Positions 1 to 7,727 of a stretch of 64,000 nt of DNA are shown here, in pieces; within the stretch, counting starts at the first letter, position 1; each line of letters starts with the position of its first letter. The stretch is taken from assembly GCF_965284335.1 (NCBI RefSeq), contig NZ_OZ260076.1. One strand, written 5' to 3'. The stretch comes from Tabrizicola_A sp965284335 (GTDB lineage Bacteria; Pseudomonadota; Alphaproteobacteria; Rhodobacterales; Rhodobacteraceae). Below the pieces are notes generated by a model that did not search any database, was not told the origin of the DNA, and saw nothing but the letters and a program-made list of their open reading frames with translations. Position numbers and translations under genes: made by a program.

Positions 1-132
1 GGCGGCGCAGGCGGCGGAGTCCATCAGATCGGCCTCGGCCCGGCCAAGGAAGCGGGCGCTGACGCCCGGTGGCACGCGGCGCGCGAGTTCGCGCGCGACC
101 TGTCCGGTCTGGCCAAAGACGAGAACCCTCAT
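1..132 (-). CDS. rfbD: dTDP-4-dehydrorhamnose reductase, N-terminal fragment (cut by window edge)
   Basis: The first 44 codons are visible, and the gene runs off the left end of the window. The N-terminus carries the Rossmann NAD(P)-binding pattern FGQTGQVARE typical of RfbD, which reduces dTDP-4-dehydro-L-rhamnose to dTDP-L-rhamnose in the cytoplasm. Its ATG overlaps the stop codon of the preceding rfbB by four bases (ATGA), so the two are translationally coupled. The order rfbC-rfbB-rfbD on the minus strand supports the call. The next gene, outside the window, is likely rfbA, but that is inference. Confidence 0.9.
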   Translation of the reverse strand, partial: MRVLVFGQTGQVARELARRVPPGVSARFLGRAEADLMDSAACAA

Positions 133-1169
133 GTCGCAACCCCCAGCCGCACGCCGACACCGGCGCGGGCCTGCAGGGGTTTCCACCAGGCCTCGTTGTC
201 GAGATACCATTGAACGGTGCGTTCAAGCCCCTCTTCGACCGTCACCGAGGGCCGCCAGCCGAGTTCCTTGCGGATGCGGCTGGGATCAATGGCATAGCGC
301 GCGTCATGACCGGGGCGGTCGGTGACAAAGGTGATCTGGTCGGCATAGGAGCCCGCCTTTGGCCGCTTGCGGTCAAGGATCGCGCAGATCGTGCGGACAA
401 GGTCGATGTTGCGCCGCTCATTCTCGCCGCCGATGTTGTAGCTGCGACCGATGGCGCCCTTTTCCAGAACCAAAAGGAGGGCGTCGGCGTGATCTTCGAC
501 ATAAAGCCAGTCGCGCACATTCTCGCCCGCGCCGTAGACCGGGATGGGCTTGCCCTGAAGCGCGTTCAGGATGACCACCGGGATCAACTTTTCGGGAAAG
601 TGGAAGGGGCCGTAATTGTTGGAGCAATTGGTCAAGACCACGGGCAGGCCATAGGTCTCGCCCCAGGCGCGCACCAGATGGTCGGAGGCGGCCTTGGAGG
701 CGGAATAGGGGCTGCGTGGGTCGTAAGGCGTGTCTTCGGTGAATTGGCCCGTGGGGCCAAGCGAGCCAAAGACCTCATCGGTGGAGATGTGGTGAAAGCG
801 GAAGCTGTCCGGGCGCCCCCGGGCCACCCAATGGCTGCGGGCGGCTTCCAGCATGTTATAGGTGCCGGTCACGTTGGTTTCGATAAAGGCGCCGGGCCCG
901 TCGATGCTGCGGTCGACATGGGATTCGGCGGCCAGATGCATCACGGCATCGGGCTGATGGGTGGCAAAGATGCGGTCAAGCGCGGCGCGGTCGCGGATGT
1001 CGGCCTGTTCAAAGGAATAGAGGTTCGAGCCCGAGACGGCGGCGACGTTCTCAAGGCAGGCGGCATAGGTCAGCGCATCAAGGTTCACCACCTCATGCCC
1101 GCGCGCCACAGCCAGCCGGGCCACGGCCGAGCCGATGAAGCCCGCACCTCCGGTCACAAGGATCTTCAT
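129..1169 (-). CDS. rfbB: dTDP-glucose 4,6-dehydratase
   Basis: This 346-residue short-chain dehydrogenase-type enzyme converts dTDP-glucose to dTDP-4-dehydro-6-deoxyglucose, the second step of dTDP-rhamnose synthesis for LPS or exopolysaccharide. Visible features are the NAD-binding TGGAGFIG at residues 6-13, the catalytic STDEVFG around residues 129-135 and the YxxxK pair at Y155/K159. Length is normal for the family. The start overlaps the rfbC stop (TAATG) and the end overlaps the rfbD start, indicating one transcript rfbC-rfbB-rfbD. Confidence 0.96.
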   Translation of the reverse strand: MKILVTGGAGFIGSAVARLAVARGHEVVNLDALTYAACLENVAAVSGSNLYSFEQADIRDRAALDRIFATHQPDAVMHLAAESHVDRSIDGPGAFIETNVTGTYNMLEAARSHWVARGRPDSFRFHHISTDEVFGSLGPTGQFTEDTPYDPRSPYSASKAASDHLVRAWGETYGLPVVLTNCSNNYGPFHFPEKLIPVVILNALQGKPIPVYGAGENVRDWLYVEDHADALLLVLEKGAIGRSYNIGGENERRNIDLVRTICAILDRKRPKAGSYADQITFVTDRPGHDARYAIDPSRIRKELGWRPSVTVEEGLERTVQWYLDNEAWWKPLQARAGVGVRLGVAT

Positions 1170-1732
1170 TACGCGCCCTCCCAGACGAAGGGGCTGTCGA
1201 AATCGGCCAGCAGGGGCGCGATGGCGTCCTTGGCCGAGAGGATCGGGGCGGCCGAAAGCCCCCAGTCGATGCCGATGGTCGGGTCATCCCAGCGGATCGC
1301 GCCGTCACAGTCGGGGGCGTAGAGATCGGTGCATTTGTATTGCACCTCGGTGTCGGGGGTGCGGGTGATAAAGCCGTGCAGAAAGCCCTTGGGGACCAGA
1401 AGTTGCTTGCCGTTGGCGGCGGTCAGATCGACGCCCAGCCAGTGACCATAGGTCGGGCTGCCGCGCCGGATATCGACCGCGACATCGAAGATGGCGCCCC
1501 GCGTGCAGCGCACCAGCTTGTCCTGGGCGTGCGGCGGGCGTTGGTAATGCAGGCCCCGCAGCGTGCCCGCTGCGCCCGACATCGAATGGTTGTCCTGCAC
1601 GAAGCCAAGATCCAGCCCCGCCGCCGCCATCCGCGCCGCGTTCCATGTCTCACAAAACCAGCCCCGATCATCGCCAAAGCGCTGCGGGGTCAGGATGACA
1701 ACGCCCGCAAGGGCGGTCTGTTCAATCTGCAT
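1169..1732 (-). CDS. rfbC: dTDP-4-dehydrorhamnose 3,5-epimerase
   Basis: This 187-residue cupin epimerase performs the third step of dTDP-L-rhamnose synthesis. The conserved GLHYQ segment with its catalytic His and the early FCETWN segment are present. I chose the ATG at 1732 (MQIEQTAL) because a GGGGAG Shine-Dalgarno-like sequence lies about ten bases upstream. An in-frame upstream start at 1750 would add only six non-conserved residues. It is the first gene of the visible rfb transcript. The ribosome-binding region lies inside the tail of a decayed transposase, so the operon's 5' end may have been rebuilt by an old insertion (inference). Confidence 0.93.
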   Translation of the reverse strand: MQIEQTALAGVVILTPQRFGDDRGWFCETWNAARMAAAGLDLGFVQDNHSMSGAAGTLRGLHYQRPPHAQDKLVRCTRGAIFDVAVDIRRGSPTYGHWLGVDLTAANGKQLLVPKGFLHGFITRTPDTEVQYKCTDLYAPDCDGAIRWDDPTIGIDWGLSAAPILSAKDAIAPLLADFDSPFVWEGA

Positions 1733-1739
1733 ATGTGGG

Positions 1740-1905
1740 TTACTCCCCAAGTCTTGGGCAGATTTTCGGGTTGTCTACTAATGTCTTCATCTGCTGATCG
1801 GTTTCAATGCTGTTGGACTAAACCACGGCGGGCGGTTGTCCGCCATGGGCAGTGCGAGGGCGTTGGTGGTTGTAGAAAGTGATCCAGCGCCCTTTACCAT
1901 TCCTT
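1740..1905 (-). pseudogene. Remnant of an IS3/IS481-type transposase C-terminus
   Basis: Minus-strand translation from about 1905 gives GKGRWITFYNHQRPRTAHGG, then QPPAVV, an in-frame stop (TAG), SNSIETDQQ, and a final stop at 1740-1742. The FYNHxRPHxAxGG...P block is the hallmark end of IS3/IS481 integrase-core transposases. The in-frame stop where family members usually carry an aromatic residue, and the absence of any upstream catalytic domain, show that this is a decayed fragment. It lies between rfbC and the split helix-turn-helix gene and supports the view that 1.7-4.7 kb is an insertion hot spot. Confidence 0.7.
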
Positions 1906-2155
1906 GCCTGCGAACCTGTCTCCGGCTAATCAAAAACGAAAAATGCCCTTTCCTTGTCTACCTGTCCACCTTGATGCTCACGCTTGGCGGCGCGCAATGC
2001 CGCAAGTTCAAATTTTTCGATATCCACAATTCGGTACAATACCCGACCTCCAGTTTTCAAGTATGGCGGACCTTCACTCGTCCACCGCCAACGCTCGAGT
2101 GTTCGGTGGCTGACCTTCCAGCGAGCTGCTAGTTCTATTTGATTAGGGTCAGGAT

Positions 2156-2545
2156 TCATAGCCAGAACATGACCACGGCAGCCAATGCGCATGCCGACAG
2201 GAAGACCTTAGGGCATCTGTCGTAACGGGTGGCGACCCGTCGCCAGTCCTTGAGGCGAGCGAAGCTGTTCTCGATCTTGTGGCGCTTGCGGTATCGGGCT
2301 TCGTCATAGGGGATTGGAACCTTACGGTTCTTTCGGGAAGGGATGCACGGCGTGATCCCCTTGTCTTCAAGGGCTTCGCGATACCAGTCTGCGTCGTATC
2401 CACGGTCCGCCAGCATGTGGTCAGCGGGAGGGAGGCCGTCTAGCAGTGCCCGGGCGCCGATGTAATCGCTCCGTTGACCGGCCGTCAGAAACATCCGCAG
2501 CGGACGGCCTGCCGCATCGGTCACCGCGTGCAGTTTCGAGTTCAT
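2156..2545 (-). CDS. IS5-family transposase, OrfB (expressed by -1 frameshift)
   Basis: This is the C-terminal catalytic half of the IS5 transposase. It contains the LADRGYDADWYREAL block (second Asp) and the RYRKRHKIENSFARLKDWRR block (catalytic Glu region). The coordinates given begin at an internal ATG, but the frame is open upstream to the slippery A6G5 run, so the functional product is the OrfA-OrfB fusion read from 2913 to 2156. Family knowledge supports programmed frameshifting. That it occurs here is inferred from the matching frame offset (758 bases, one short of a multiple of three). Confidence 0.85.
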   Translation of the reverse strand: MNSKLHAVTDAAGRPLRMFLTAGQRSDYIGARALLDGLPPADHMLADRGYDADWYREALEDKGITPCIPSRKNRKVPIPYDEARYRKRHKIENSFARLKDWRRVATRYDRCPKVFLSACALAAVVMFWL

Positions 2546-2565
2546 CCCGCCCTTGGTGCGTCCGA

Positions 2566-2913
2566 TCAGGCGACCGCGCCCCCTTTTTTCAGCCCCAGGC
2601 TGGAGGCCGTGCGGTGCGTCTTCAGATGCGTCGCATCGATCATCAGCGTGTCAGTCCCGCCGCCTTGATCGGCCAGTTCGAGAAGCATTCGGGCGAAGAT
2701 ACCCTTCTCGCTCCATCGCTTCCAACGGCTGTAGAGCGTCTTGTGCGGCCCATACTCCGCGGGCGCATCACGCCAACGCAAGCCGTTGCGATTGATGAAG
2801 ATTATACCGCTCAAAACCCGCCTGTCGTCAACACGGGGCTTGCCATGGGACTTCGGGAAAAAGGGTTCCAGCTTGGCCAACTGCGCATCGCTAAGCCAGT
2901 AAAGCTCGCTCAT
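2566..2913 (-). CDS. IS5-family transposase, OrfA
   Basis: This is the N-terminal frame of the transposase, 115 residues, starting MSELYWLSDAQLAKLEPFF, the standard IS5/IS427 N-terminal domain. The first catalytic Asp lies in the LMIDATHLKTH segment. The frame ends just past the A6G5 run. A -1 slip at 2589-2579 joins it to OrfB, giving a predicted 252-residue full transposase. An upstream in-frame start near 2964 is less likely because it precedes the conserved start. Confidence 0.88.
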   Translation of the reverse strand: MSELYWLSDAQLAKLEPFFPKSHGKPRVDDRRVLSGIIFINRNGLRWRDAPAEYGPHKTLYSRWKRWSEKGIFARMLLELADQGGGTDTLMIDATHLKTHRTASSLGLKKGGAVA

Positions 2914-3395
2914 GTCACCGCTCCGTTTTCGGAGCCGTGAATCACGCAGCGCTACGGAAATCAATGCATCCTGACCCTAGTGACTCGCAAAATACATACA
3001 TTGTAATTGTCGATCTCCATATTGTGTGTTGCGCTTGAAACACGCAAGTCTGCGAACGTAAACGGGAGATAGTTGGTGGCATAGTTTATTTCCTCCGCCA
3101 CTCTCACTTTGCTTTGTCACGATCCTATCTTTGTGTCGACGACACCGGCAGTAGGCCGTGATGGCACCATCAGTGGCAAGCCTCATACAGTTGTTGTTCC
3201 GGATGGATTGCAACCGCGTCCGTGCAGAAAGGTAGAGCGCGGGCGCTGGGTGGCCGGGGCCAGTCGATAGTTCAGTTGGATCTCAGCCTTGCGGCTACTT
3301 GGGCAGGCTTTATCTCGGCCGTATGCGGGCAGGGGCCCTTGGGGCGGTTTACACTGAACCGCCCCGGATTTATCGGAGGGTGATTTGTTCATATT

Positions 3396-4301
3396 TCAGG
3401 CGACCATATCGAGTGAGTTCAGGTTTGCATAGAACGCCTCCTCTGCTTCTGCGGGCGGGATATAACCGATGGGGCCAAGAAGGCGGCGATTGTTATACCA
3501 ATCGACCCATTTCAAGGTTTCCCATTCGACCTCGCGCATCGATTTCCATGGGCCGATCTGGTTGATGACCTCGGTTTTGAAGAGGCCTATCACACATTCG
3601 GCAAGGGCATTATCATAGGCATCGCCGACGGTGCCTACGGAAAGATCGATCTCTGCCTCGGCCAGGCGCTCAGTATACTTGATGGACAAGTATTGGGAGC
3701 CACGGTCCGAGTGATGAACCAAGCTCTTGTTATCTGGCGTCTTTCTTTGCCAGATCGCTTGCTCCAGGGCGTCGAGCACGAACTGTGTCTTCATCGAGGT
3801 CGAGGCACGCCAGCCGACAATACGACGCGCAAACACATCGATCACGAATGCCACGTAGACCGTCCCAGACCAAGTTTGCACGTAGGTGAAATCTGAAACC
3901 CACAGCTTGTTCGGACGGTCTGCCATGAACAGTCGGTTCACCTTGTCATCTGGGCAGGGCTGCGATGTGTCAGGGTTCGTGGTGACAACCTTTTTGCCCC
4001 GAAGCACACCTTTGAGGCCCAAATCGCGCATCAAACGCTCCACAGTGCATCGCGCGACGTCCTGATTGCCTCTGAGCAAGACGTGCCAGATCTTCCGCGC
4101 CCCATAGAGCTTACGGTTGTCTTTCCAGGCGGCATCGATCTTGATGCAGAGATCCGCGTCCGACTTTGCCCGAGCCGAAGCACGATCAGGATCACGCCCG
4201 ATGGCGCGACGCTCATAATAGGTAGACTGGGCGATTTGCAGCATTTTGCACATCGGCTCGACCCCGAACTGTCCCCTATGTTCTTCAATGAAAGCAGTCA
4301 C
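3396..4301 (-). CDS. IS3-family transposase, OrfB (DDE integrase core)
   Basis: This 301-residue catalytic subunit begins at a GTG overlapping the OrfA stop. The HTH_21 segment (GVEPMCKMLQIAQSTYYE) is followed by the rve integrase core, with catalytic Asp in WVSDFTYVQTW, Asp in HHSDRGSQY and Glu in NALAECVIGLFKTE. The C-terminal WVDWYNNRRLLGPIGYIPP matches the family end. All three acidic residues are present and length is normal, so the element is potentially functional. Confidence 0.92.
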   Translation of the reverse strand: MTAFIEEHRGQFGVEPMCKMLQIAQSTYYERRAIGRDPDRASARAKSDADLCIKIDAAWKDNRKLYGARKIWHVLLRGNQDVARCTVERLMRDLGLKGVLRGKKVVTTNPDTSQPCPDDKVNRLFMADRPNKLWVSDFTYVQTWSGTVYVAFVIDVFARRIVGWRASTSMKTQFVLDALEQAIWQRKTPDNKSLVHHSDRGSQYLSIKYTERLAEAEIDLSVGTVGDAYDNALAECVIGLFKTEVINQIGPWKSMREVEWETLKWVDWYNNRRLLGPIGYIPPAEAEEAFYANLNSLDMVA

Positions 4302-4639
4302 TTGCGAAACGGGCGGTCGAGCTCCGCCATTGCAAAATATGCTGATGCCTTCTTCAGTATCTCGTTAGCCTGACGCAGTTCACGGTTCTCACGTTCAAGC
4401 TCTTTTATTCGAGCTTTATCGGCACTGGTCAGACCTGGCCGTTCGCCACCATCACGCTGGGCCTGACGCACCCAAACGCGAAGGCTGTCCGGCGAACAAC
4501 CCAATTTGCCTGCAATCGCCACCAGCGCAGAAGCTTCGCTTTGATACTCATCGCGGTGTTCCAGCAAAAGCCGCACCGCGCGTTCGCGGAACTCGGGTGA
4601 ATACGGCTTCGACGTCTTCTTCTTTTGTGCATGTTCCAT
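4298..4639 (-). CDS. IS3-family transposase, OrfA
   Basis: This 113-residue protein has an N-terminal helix-turn-helix (YSPEFRERAVRLLLEH, then LGCSPDSLRVWVRQAQ) and a C-terminal leucine-zipper-like coiled coil (IKELERENRELRQANEILKK), the standard IS3 OrfA layout. The ATG at 4639 (MEHAQKKK) is preferred over an upstream TTG at 4648. The stop overlaps the OrfB start (GTGA). A -1 slip there would give the usual OrfAB fusion of 414 residues, continuing ELDRPFRK into TAFIEEHRG. Confidence 0.9.
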   Translation of the reverse strand: MEHAQKKKTSKPYSPEFRERAVRLLLEHRDEYQSEASALVAIAGKLGCSPDSLRVWVRQAQRDGGERPGLTSADKARIKELERENRELRQANEILKKASAYFAMAELDRPFRK

Positions 4640-4687
4640 AACGGGCAATTCTCCGAGAGTTTTGCCCTCCGGTAAACCCGGGGCGGT

Positions 4688-6367
4688 TCACACAGCCCCG
4701 GCTGTTTGTGCCCCGGCTGTTTCTGCGCCGGCAGTTTTGCGGGCGGTGTCGCGCAGCAGGAACTTTTGGATCTTGCCGGTTGATGTGCGGGGGATCTGGG
4801 TGAACACGAACTGCCCCGGCACCTTGTATCCTGCCAGATGCTGGCGGCACCATGCCCGCAGCGCTGCGTCATCAGCGCTTTGGCCTTCGGCCAGCTCCAC
4901 AAAGGCGCAAGGCGTCTCTCCCCATCGGTCATGCGGCATGGCAACGACAGCGGCGACGGCCACGGCGGGGTGGCGGTAAAGCACCTCCTCCACCTCGATC
5001 GACGAGATGTTCTCGCCACCCGAGATGATGATATCCTTAGAGCGGTCTTTCAGTTGCAGATAGCCGTCAGGGTGCATCACGCCCAGATCGCCGGAATGGA
5101 ACCATCCGCCGGCAAAGGCCTCGGCCGTGGCCTTGGGGTTGCGGAAATAGCCCTTCATCACGACATTGCCGCGAAACATCACTTCGCCCATCGTCTGCCC
5201 ATCGCGGGGCACGGGCTGCATCGTTTCGGGGTCGAGTACATCCACCTGTTCCAACGGCAGGTAGCGCACGCCTTGGCGGGCCTTGAGCGCGGCTTGCTCG
5301 GCGGGTGGCAGCAGGGACCATTCGGCGTGCCAGTCGTTCACGATGGCCGGCCCGTAGGTTTCGGTCAGCCCGTAAAGATGGGTCACCTCAAACCCTGCCT
5401 CGCGCATATCGGCCAGCACCCGTTCCGGCGGTGGTGCGGCGGCGGTGAAGAACTGCACCCTCTCCGGCAAGGCCCGTTTGACCGATCCCGCGGCCCCCAG
5501 TATCAGCGACATCACGATGGGTGCGCCGCACAGATGGGTGACGCGATGATCGTCCAGCGCCGCCCAGATCGGTTCGGCCCGCACTTGGCGCAGGCAGACA
5601 TGGGTGCCGATGATGGCCGACAGTGTCCAGGGAAAGCACCAGCCGTTGCAGTGAAACATCGGCAGCGTCCACAGATAGACCGCGTGCTTTTGCATCGAGG
5701 TGGTCAGCGCATTGCCCTGCGCCAACAAATAGGCCCCGCGATGATGCGACACCACGCCCTTTGGGTCGCCCGTGGTGCCCGAGGTATAGTTGATGGAAAT
5801 CGCATCCCATTCATCCAGCGGCATCAACCAAGCATAGCCGGGGTCACCTGCGGCCAAAAACGCCTCGTAGTCGAGCGGTGCGGGCAGGGGGCCTTCACCT
5901 TTGGGGGCGTCATATTCAGGATCATCATATTGCACCACACGCGGCGTTACGCGGGCCAAGGCCAGTGCGGCCTGCATCAGCGGCATGAACTCGCGGTCTA
6001 CGATCACCAGCTTCGCCATCGCGTGATCCAGCTGGAAGGCGATGACCGCCGCATCCAGCCGGGTGTTGATCGAATGCAGCACCGCCCCGCACATTGGCAC
6101 GCCGTAATGGCATTCCAGCATGGCAGGCGTATTGGCCAAAAGCACCGACACGGTATCACCCCGACCAAGCCCCGCCTGCGCAAGCGCTGAGCCAAGCTGG
6201 CGCGCGCGGGCGTAGAACTGGCGATAGCTGCGCCGCAAGGGGCCATGGATGATGGCGGTATGATCGGGAAAGACCGTTGCGGCGCGTTCCAGAAACATCA
6301 GCGGGGTCAGCGGCTGATAATTCGCCGGGTTGCGGTCTAGATCGGTGTTATAGGGGTTTTGCGCCAT
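4688..6367 (-). CDS. AMP-dependent acyl-CoA synthetase/ligase
   Basis: This 559-residue adenylate-forming enzyme activates a carboxylic acid to its CoA thioester with ATP. The P-loop-like YTSGTTGDPKGVV motif (about residue 190), the GLTETYGP motif, the SGDLGVMHPDGYLQLKDRSK hinge region and the C-terminal SxGKIQK catalytic lysine segment are all present. The N-terminus resembles the AAE1/BZO1-type short and medium-chain acid ligases more than DmdB. The start at 6367 lies three bases after the upstream hydratase gene, so it is the last gene of the operon. An IS3 element has replaced the original stop (TAA) by its own TGA without changing the protein. The substrate is unknown. Confidence 0.88.
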   Translation of the reverse strand: MAQNPYNTDLDRNPANYQPLTPLMFLERAATVFPDHTAIIHGPLRRSYRQFYARARQLGSALAQAGLGRGDTVSVLLANTPAMLECHYGVPMCGAVLHSINTRLDAAVIAFQLDHAMAKLVIVDREFMPLMQAALALARVTPRVVQYDDPEYDAPKGEGPLPAPLDYEAFLAAGDPGYAWLMPLDEWDAISINYTSGTTGDPKGVVSHHRGAYLLAQGNALTTSMQKHAVYLWTLPMFHCNGWCFPWTLSAIIGTHVCLRQVRAEPIWAALDDHRVTHLCGAPIVMSLILGAAGSVKRALPERVQFFTAAAPPPERVLADMREAGFEVTHLYGLTETYGPAIVNDWHAEWSLLPPAEQAALKARQGVRYLPLEQVDVLDPETMQPVPRDGQTMGEVMFRGNVVMKGYFRNPKATAEAFAGGWFHSGDLGVMHPDGYLQLKDRSKDIIISGGENISSIEVEEVLYRHPAVAVAAVVAMPHDRWGETPCAFVELAEGQSADDAALRAWCRQHLAGYKVPGQFVFTQIPRTSTGKIQKFLLRDTARKTAGAETAGAQTAGAV

Positions 6368-6370
6368 GGT

Positions 6371-7171
6371 TCAGCAATCCTGCCATTGGGGGGCGCGTTT
6401 TTCGATAAAGGCGCCGATGCCTTCTTTGGCGTCGCGCGCCAGCATATTGTCCACCATCACCGCCGAGGCATGGTCATAGGCCGCAGGCAGCGTCATCTCG
6501 CGCTGTTCATAAAAGGCGCGTTTGCCGGTGGCCAGCGTGAGGCTGGATTTCGAGGCGATCTTCTGGGCCATCGCCAGAGTGGTCTCGCGCAGGGTCTCGG
6601 GGGCCACGGCACGGTTCACCAGCCCCATGTCGGCAGCCCGGTCTGCCCCGATCATGTCGCCGGTCAAAAGCATCTCCATCGCGTGTTTGTTGGTGACATT
6701 GCGTGACAGCGCGACCATCGGCGTCGAGCAGAAAAGCCCGATATGCACGCCGGGGGTGCTGAATTGGGCGGTATCGGCGGCGATTGCCAGATCACAGCTT
6801 GCGACCAATTGGCAGCCTGCGGCGGTGGCAATGCCTGACACCTCGGCGATCACGGGTTTGGGGCAGGTCACAATGGCCTGCATCACCCCTGAACACAGCG
6901 CCATGATCCTTGCGAAATAGGCGCGGCCCCCGTCGGCTGCGGCGCGTCCTGCGGTCAATTCCTTGAGGTCATGGCCTGCGCAATAGGCCGGGCCATTGGC
7001 CGCCAGCACCACCACGCGCACCTTGGGGTCTGATCCTGCCTTGGCAAAGGCATCGCCCAAGCGGTGTAGCATCGCCTCGGACAAGGCATTGCGGCGGCGT
7101 GCGTCATTCAGCGTCAGACGCAGAATGCCGCTGTCGTCCAGATTGGACAGCAAGATATCATCGGATTCCAT
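6371..7171 (-). CDS. Enoyl-CoA hydratase/isomerase family protein (ECHDC3-like)
   Basis: This 266-residue crotonase-fold protein has the oxyanion-hole segments GPAYCAGHDLKEL and GIATAAGCQLVASCDLAIA. The latter, and GLFCSTPMVALSRNV, closely match the ECHDC3 branch of the family. Such proteins handle CoA thioesters by hydration or hydrolysis. The ECHDC3 branch often lacks one of the two catalytic glutamates of true hydratases, and I do not see the canonical pair, so hydratase activity is uncertain. It sits between osmC and the ligase on the same strand (84-bp and 3-bp gaps), suggesting one catabolic operon. Confidence 0.82.
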   Translation of the reverse strand: MESDDILLSNLDDSGILRLTLNDARRRNALSEAMLHRLGDAFAKAGSDPKVRVVVLAANGPAYCAGHDLKELTAGRAAADGGRAYFARIMALCSGVMQAIVTCPKPVIAEVSGIATAAGCQLVASCDLAIAADTAQFSTPGVHIGLFCSTPMVALSRNVTNKHAMEMLLTGDMIGADRAADMGLVNRAVAPETLRETTLAMAQKIASKSSLTLATGKRAFYEQREMTLPAAYDHASAVMVDNMLARDAKEGIGAFIEKRAPQWQDC

Positions 7172-7255
7172 TGGCTCTCTCCTGCCACGCTCTTGCCCGG
7201 GGCCAAAGCGCGGGCCGATGCTTGCGCATAGGCCCGCGTTTGTGCCGCAAAGGGG

Positions 7256-7705
7256 TTAAAGGATGTTCACGGCCACGCTGTCAGCCAAAGTATTGGCGAT
7301 AAAGCAATAGCGATGCGCGCGGTCCTGCATCTCGGCCAGAGTGGCGTCGTCCACCACAAAGCCGGTGTCAAAGCGCACAACCGGGTGCAGGTCGATCTGG
7401 GTGACCGACATTTGGCCCTTGGGGTTCTTGCCCAGATAGGCCACCGCATGATCGTGATAGCTGGCCACAGGCCAACCGGCCTTGGCGGCCAGCGCCAGAA
7501 AGGTCATCATGTGGCAGCTGGACAGGGCAGCCGCCAGCGCCTGTTCGGGGTTCGTATTGGCCGCGTCACCGCCCCAATCGGGGGCGGCATCCACGGGCAG
7601 ATCATAGCGGTCGCTATACTGAACGGTATGGGCATTCGAAAAGGCCCCGGTCTTTAGGGCGGCCTCTTGGCGATGCCAATGCAGCTGAATGGAAAGTGCG
7701 CTCAT
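7256..7705 (-). CDS. OsmC-family protein
   Basis: This 149-residue OsmC/Ohr-fold protein has the two reactive cysteines in LSSCHMMTF and HRYCFIANTL. Members reduce organic hydroperoxides using this thiol pair. The start at 7705 (MSALSIQLHW) is chosen because the residues of the longer frame to 7786 are arginine-rich and unconserved. It lies 22 bp after the GcvT-like gene, so it is co-transcribed with it. In this context it may protect against peroxide or act on a sulfur-containing intermediate, which is inference. Confidence 0.85.
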   Translation of the reverse strand: MSALSIQLHWHRQEAALKTGAFSNAHTVQYSDRYDLPVDAAPDWGGDAANTNPEQALAAALSSCHMMTFLALAAKAGWPVASYHDHAVAYLGKNPKGQMSVTQIDLHPVVRFDTGFVVDDATLAEMQDRAHRYCFIANTLADSVAVNIL

Positions 7706-7727
7706 CTGTCGTTTCCTTCTGCCGTTC

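Larger units (their letters stand above)
2146..2977 (-). mobile_element. IS5-family (IS427-like) insertion sequence, complete
   Basis: The element is 832 bp and bounded by inverted repeats beginning GGGTCAGGAT at 2146 and ending in its complement at 2977 (13 of 14 terminal positions match). It is flanked by a TA duplication at 2144-2145 and 2978-2979, the short target duplication expected for this IS5 subgroup. It carries a two-frame DDE transposase on the minus strand with a run of six A and five G (minus strand, 2589-2579) as the likely frameshift site. Ends and frames look intact, so it may be active. It splits a helix-turn-helix gene. Confidence 0.9.
1926..3107 (-). pseudogene. Helix-turn-helix protein gene interrupted by an IS5-family element
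   Basis: The minus-strand segment 2143-1926 encodes a MerR/excisionase-like helix-turn-helix (NQIELAARWKVSHRTLERW, then a wing ending GGRVLYRIVDIEKFE). Removing the IS at 2146-2977 and one TA target copy restores a single open frame continuing upstream through 2978-3107. The join reads ILRVT-NQIELAARW. The frame stays open back to a GTG at 3107, and an ATG at 3020 (MEIDNYN) is an alternative start. The restored length from 3107 is 348 bases, an exact multiple of three (115 residues). The target unit may be a small DNA-binding regulator or excisionase; the function is unknown. A shorter fused frame starting inside the IS (ATG at 2159) could still express the HTH part. Confidence 0.7.
3355..4690 (-). 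mobile_element. IS3-family insertion sequence, complete
   Basis: The element is 1336 bp with 26-bp terminal inverted repeats starting TGAACCGCCCCGG at 3355-3380 and mirrored at 4665-4690 (24 of 26 match). It is flanked by a 3-bp duplication CAC at 3352-3354 and 4691-4693. It carries OrfA and OrfB of an IS3-type transposase on the minus strand. The right end supplies the current TGA stop of the neighbouring acyl-CoA ligase gene. The left flank (3341-3354) itself resembles the IS end. Between this IS and the split HTH gene (3108-3354) I see no recognisable gene. Confidence 0.92.

Noticed and set aside
4838..6190. A 450-codon plus-strand frame antisense to the acyl-CoA ligase
   Set aside because: The opposite frame has all AMP-ligase motifs; this one is His/Gln/Gly-rich noise.
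4688..6367. DmdB (3-methylmercaptopropionyl-CoA ligase) identity
   Set aside because: The N-terminal sequence resembles AAE1/BZO1-type ligases and lacks the DmdB start pattern, so only a general acyl-CoA ligase is claimed.
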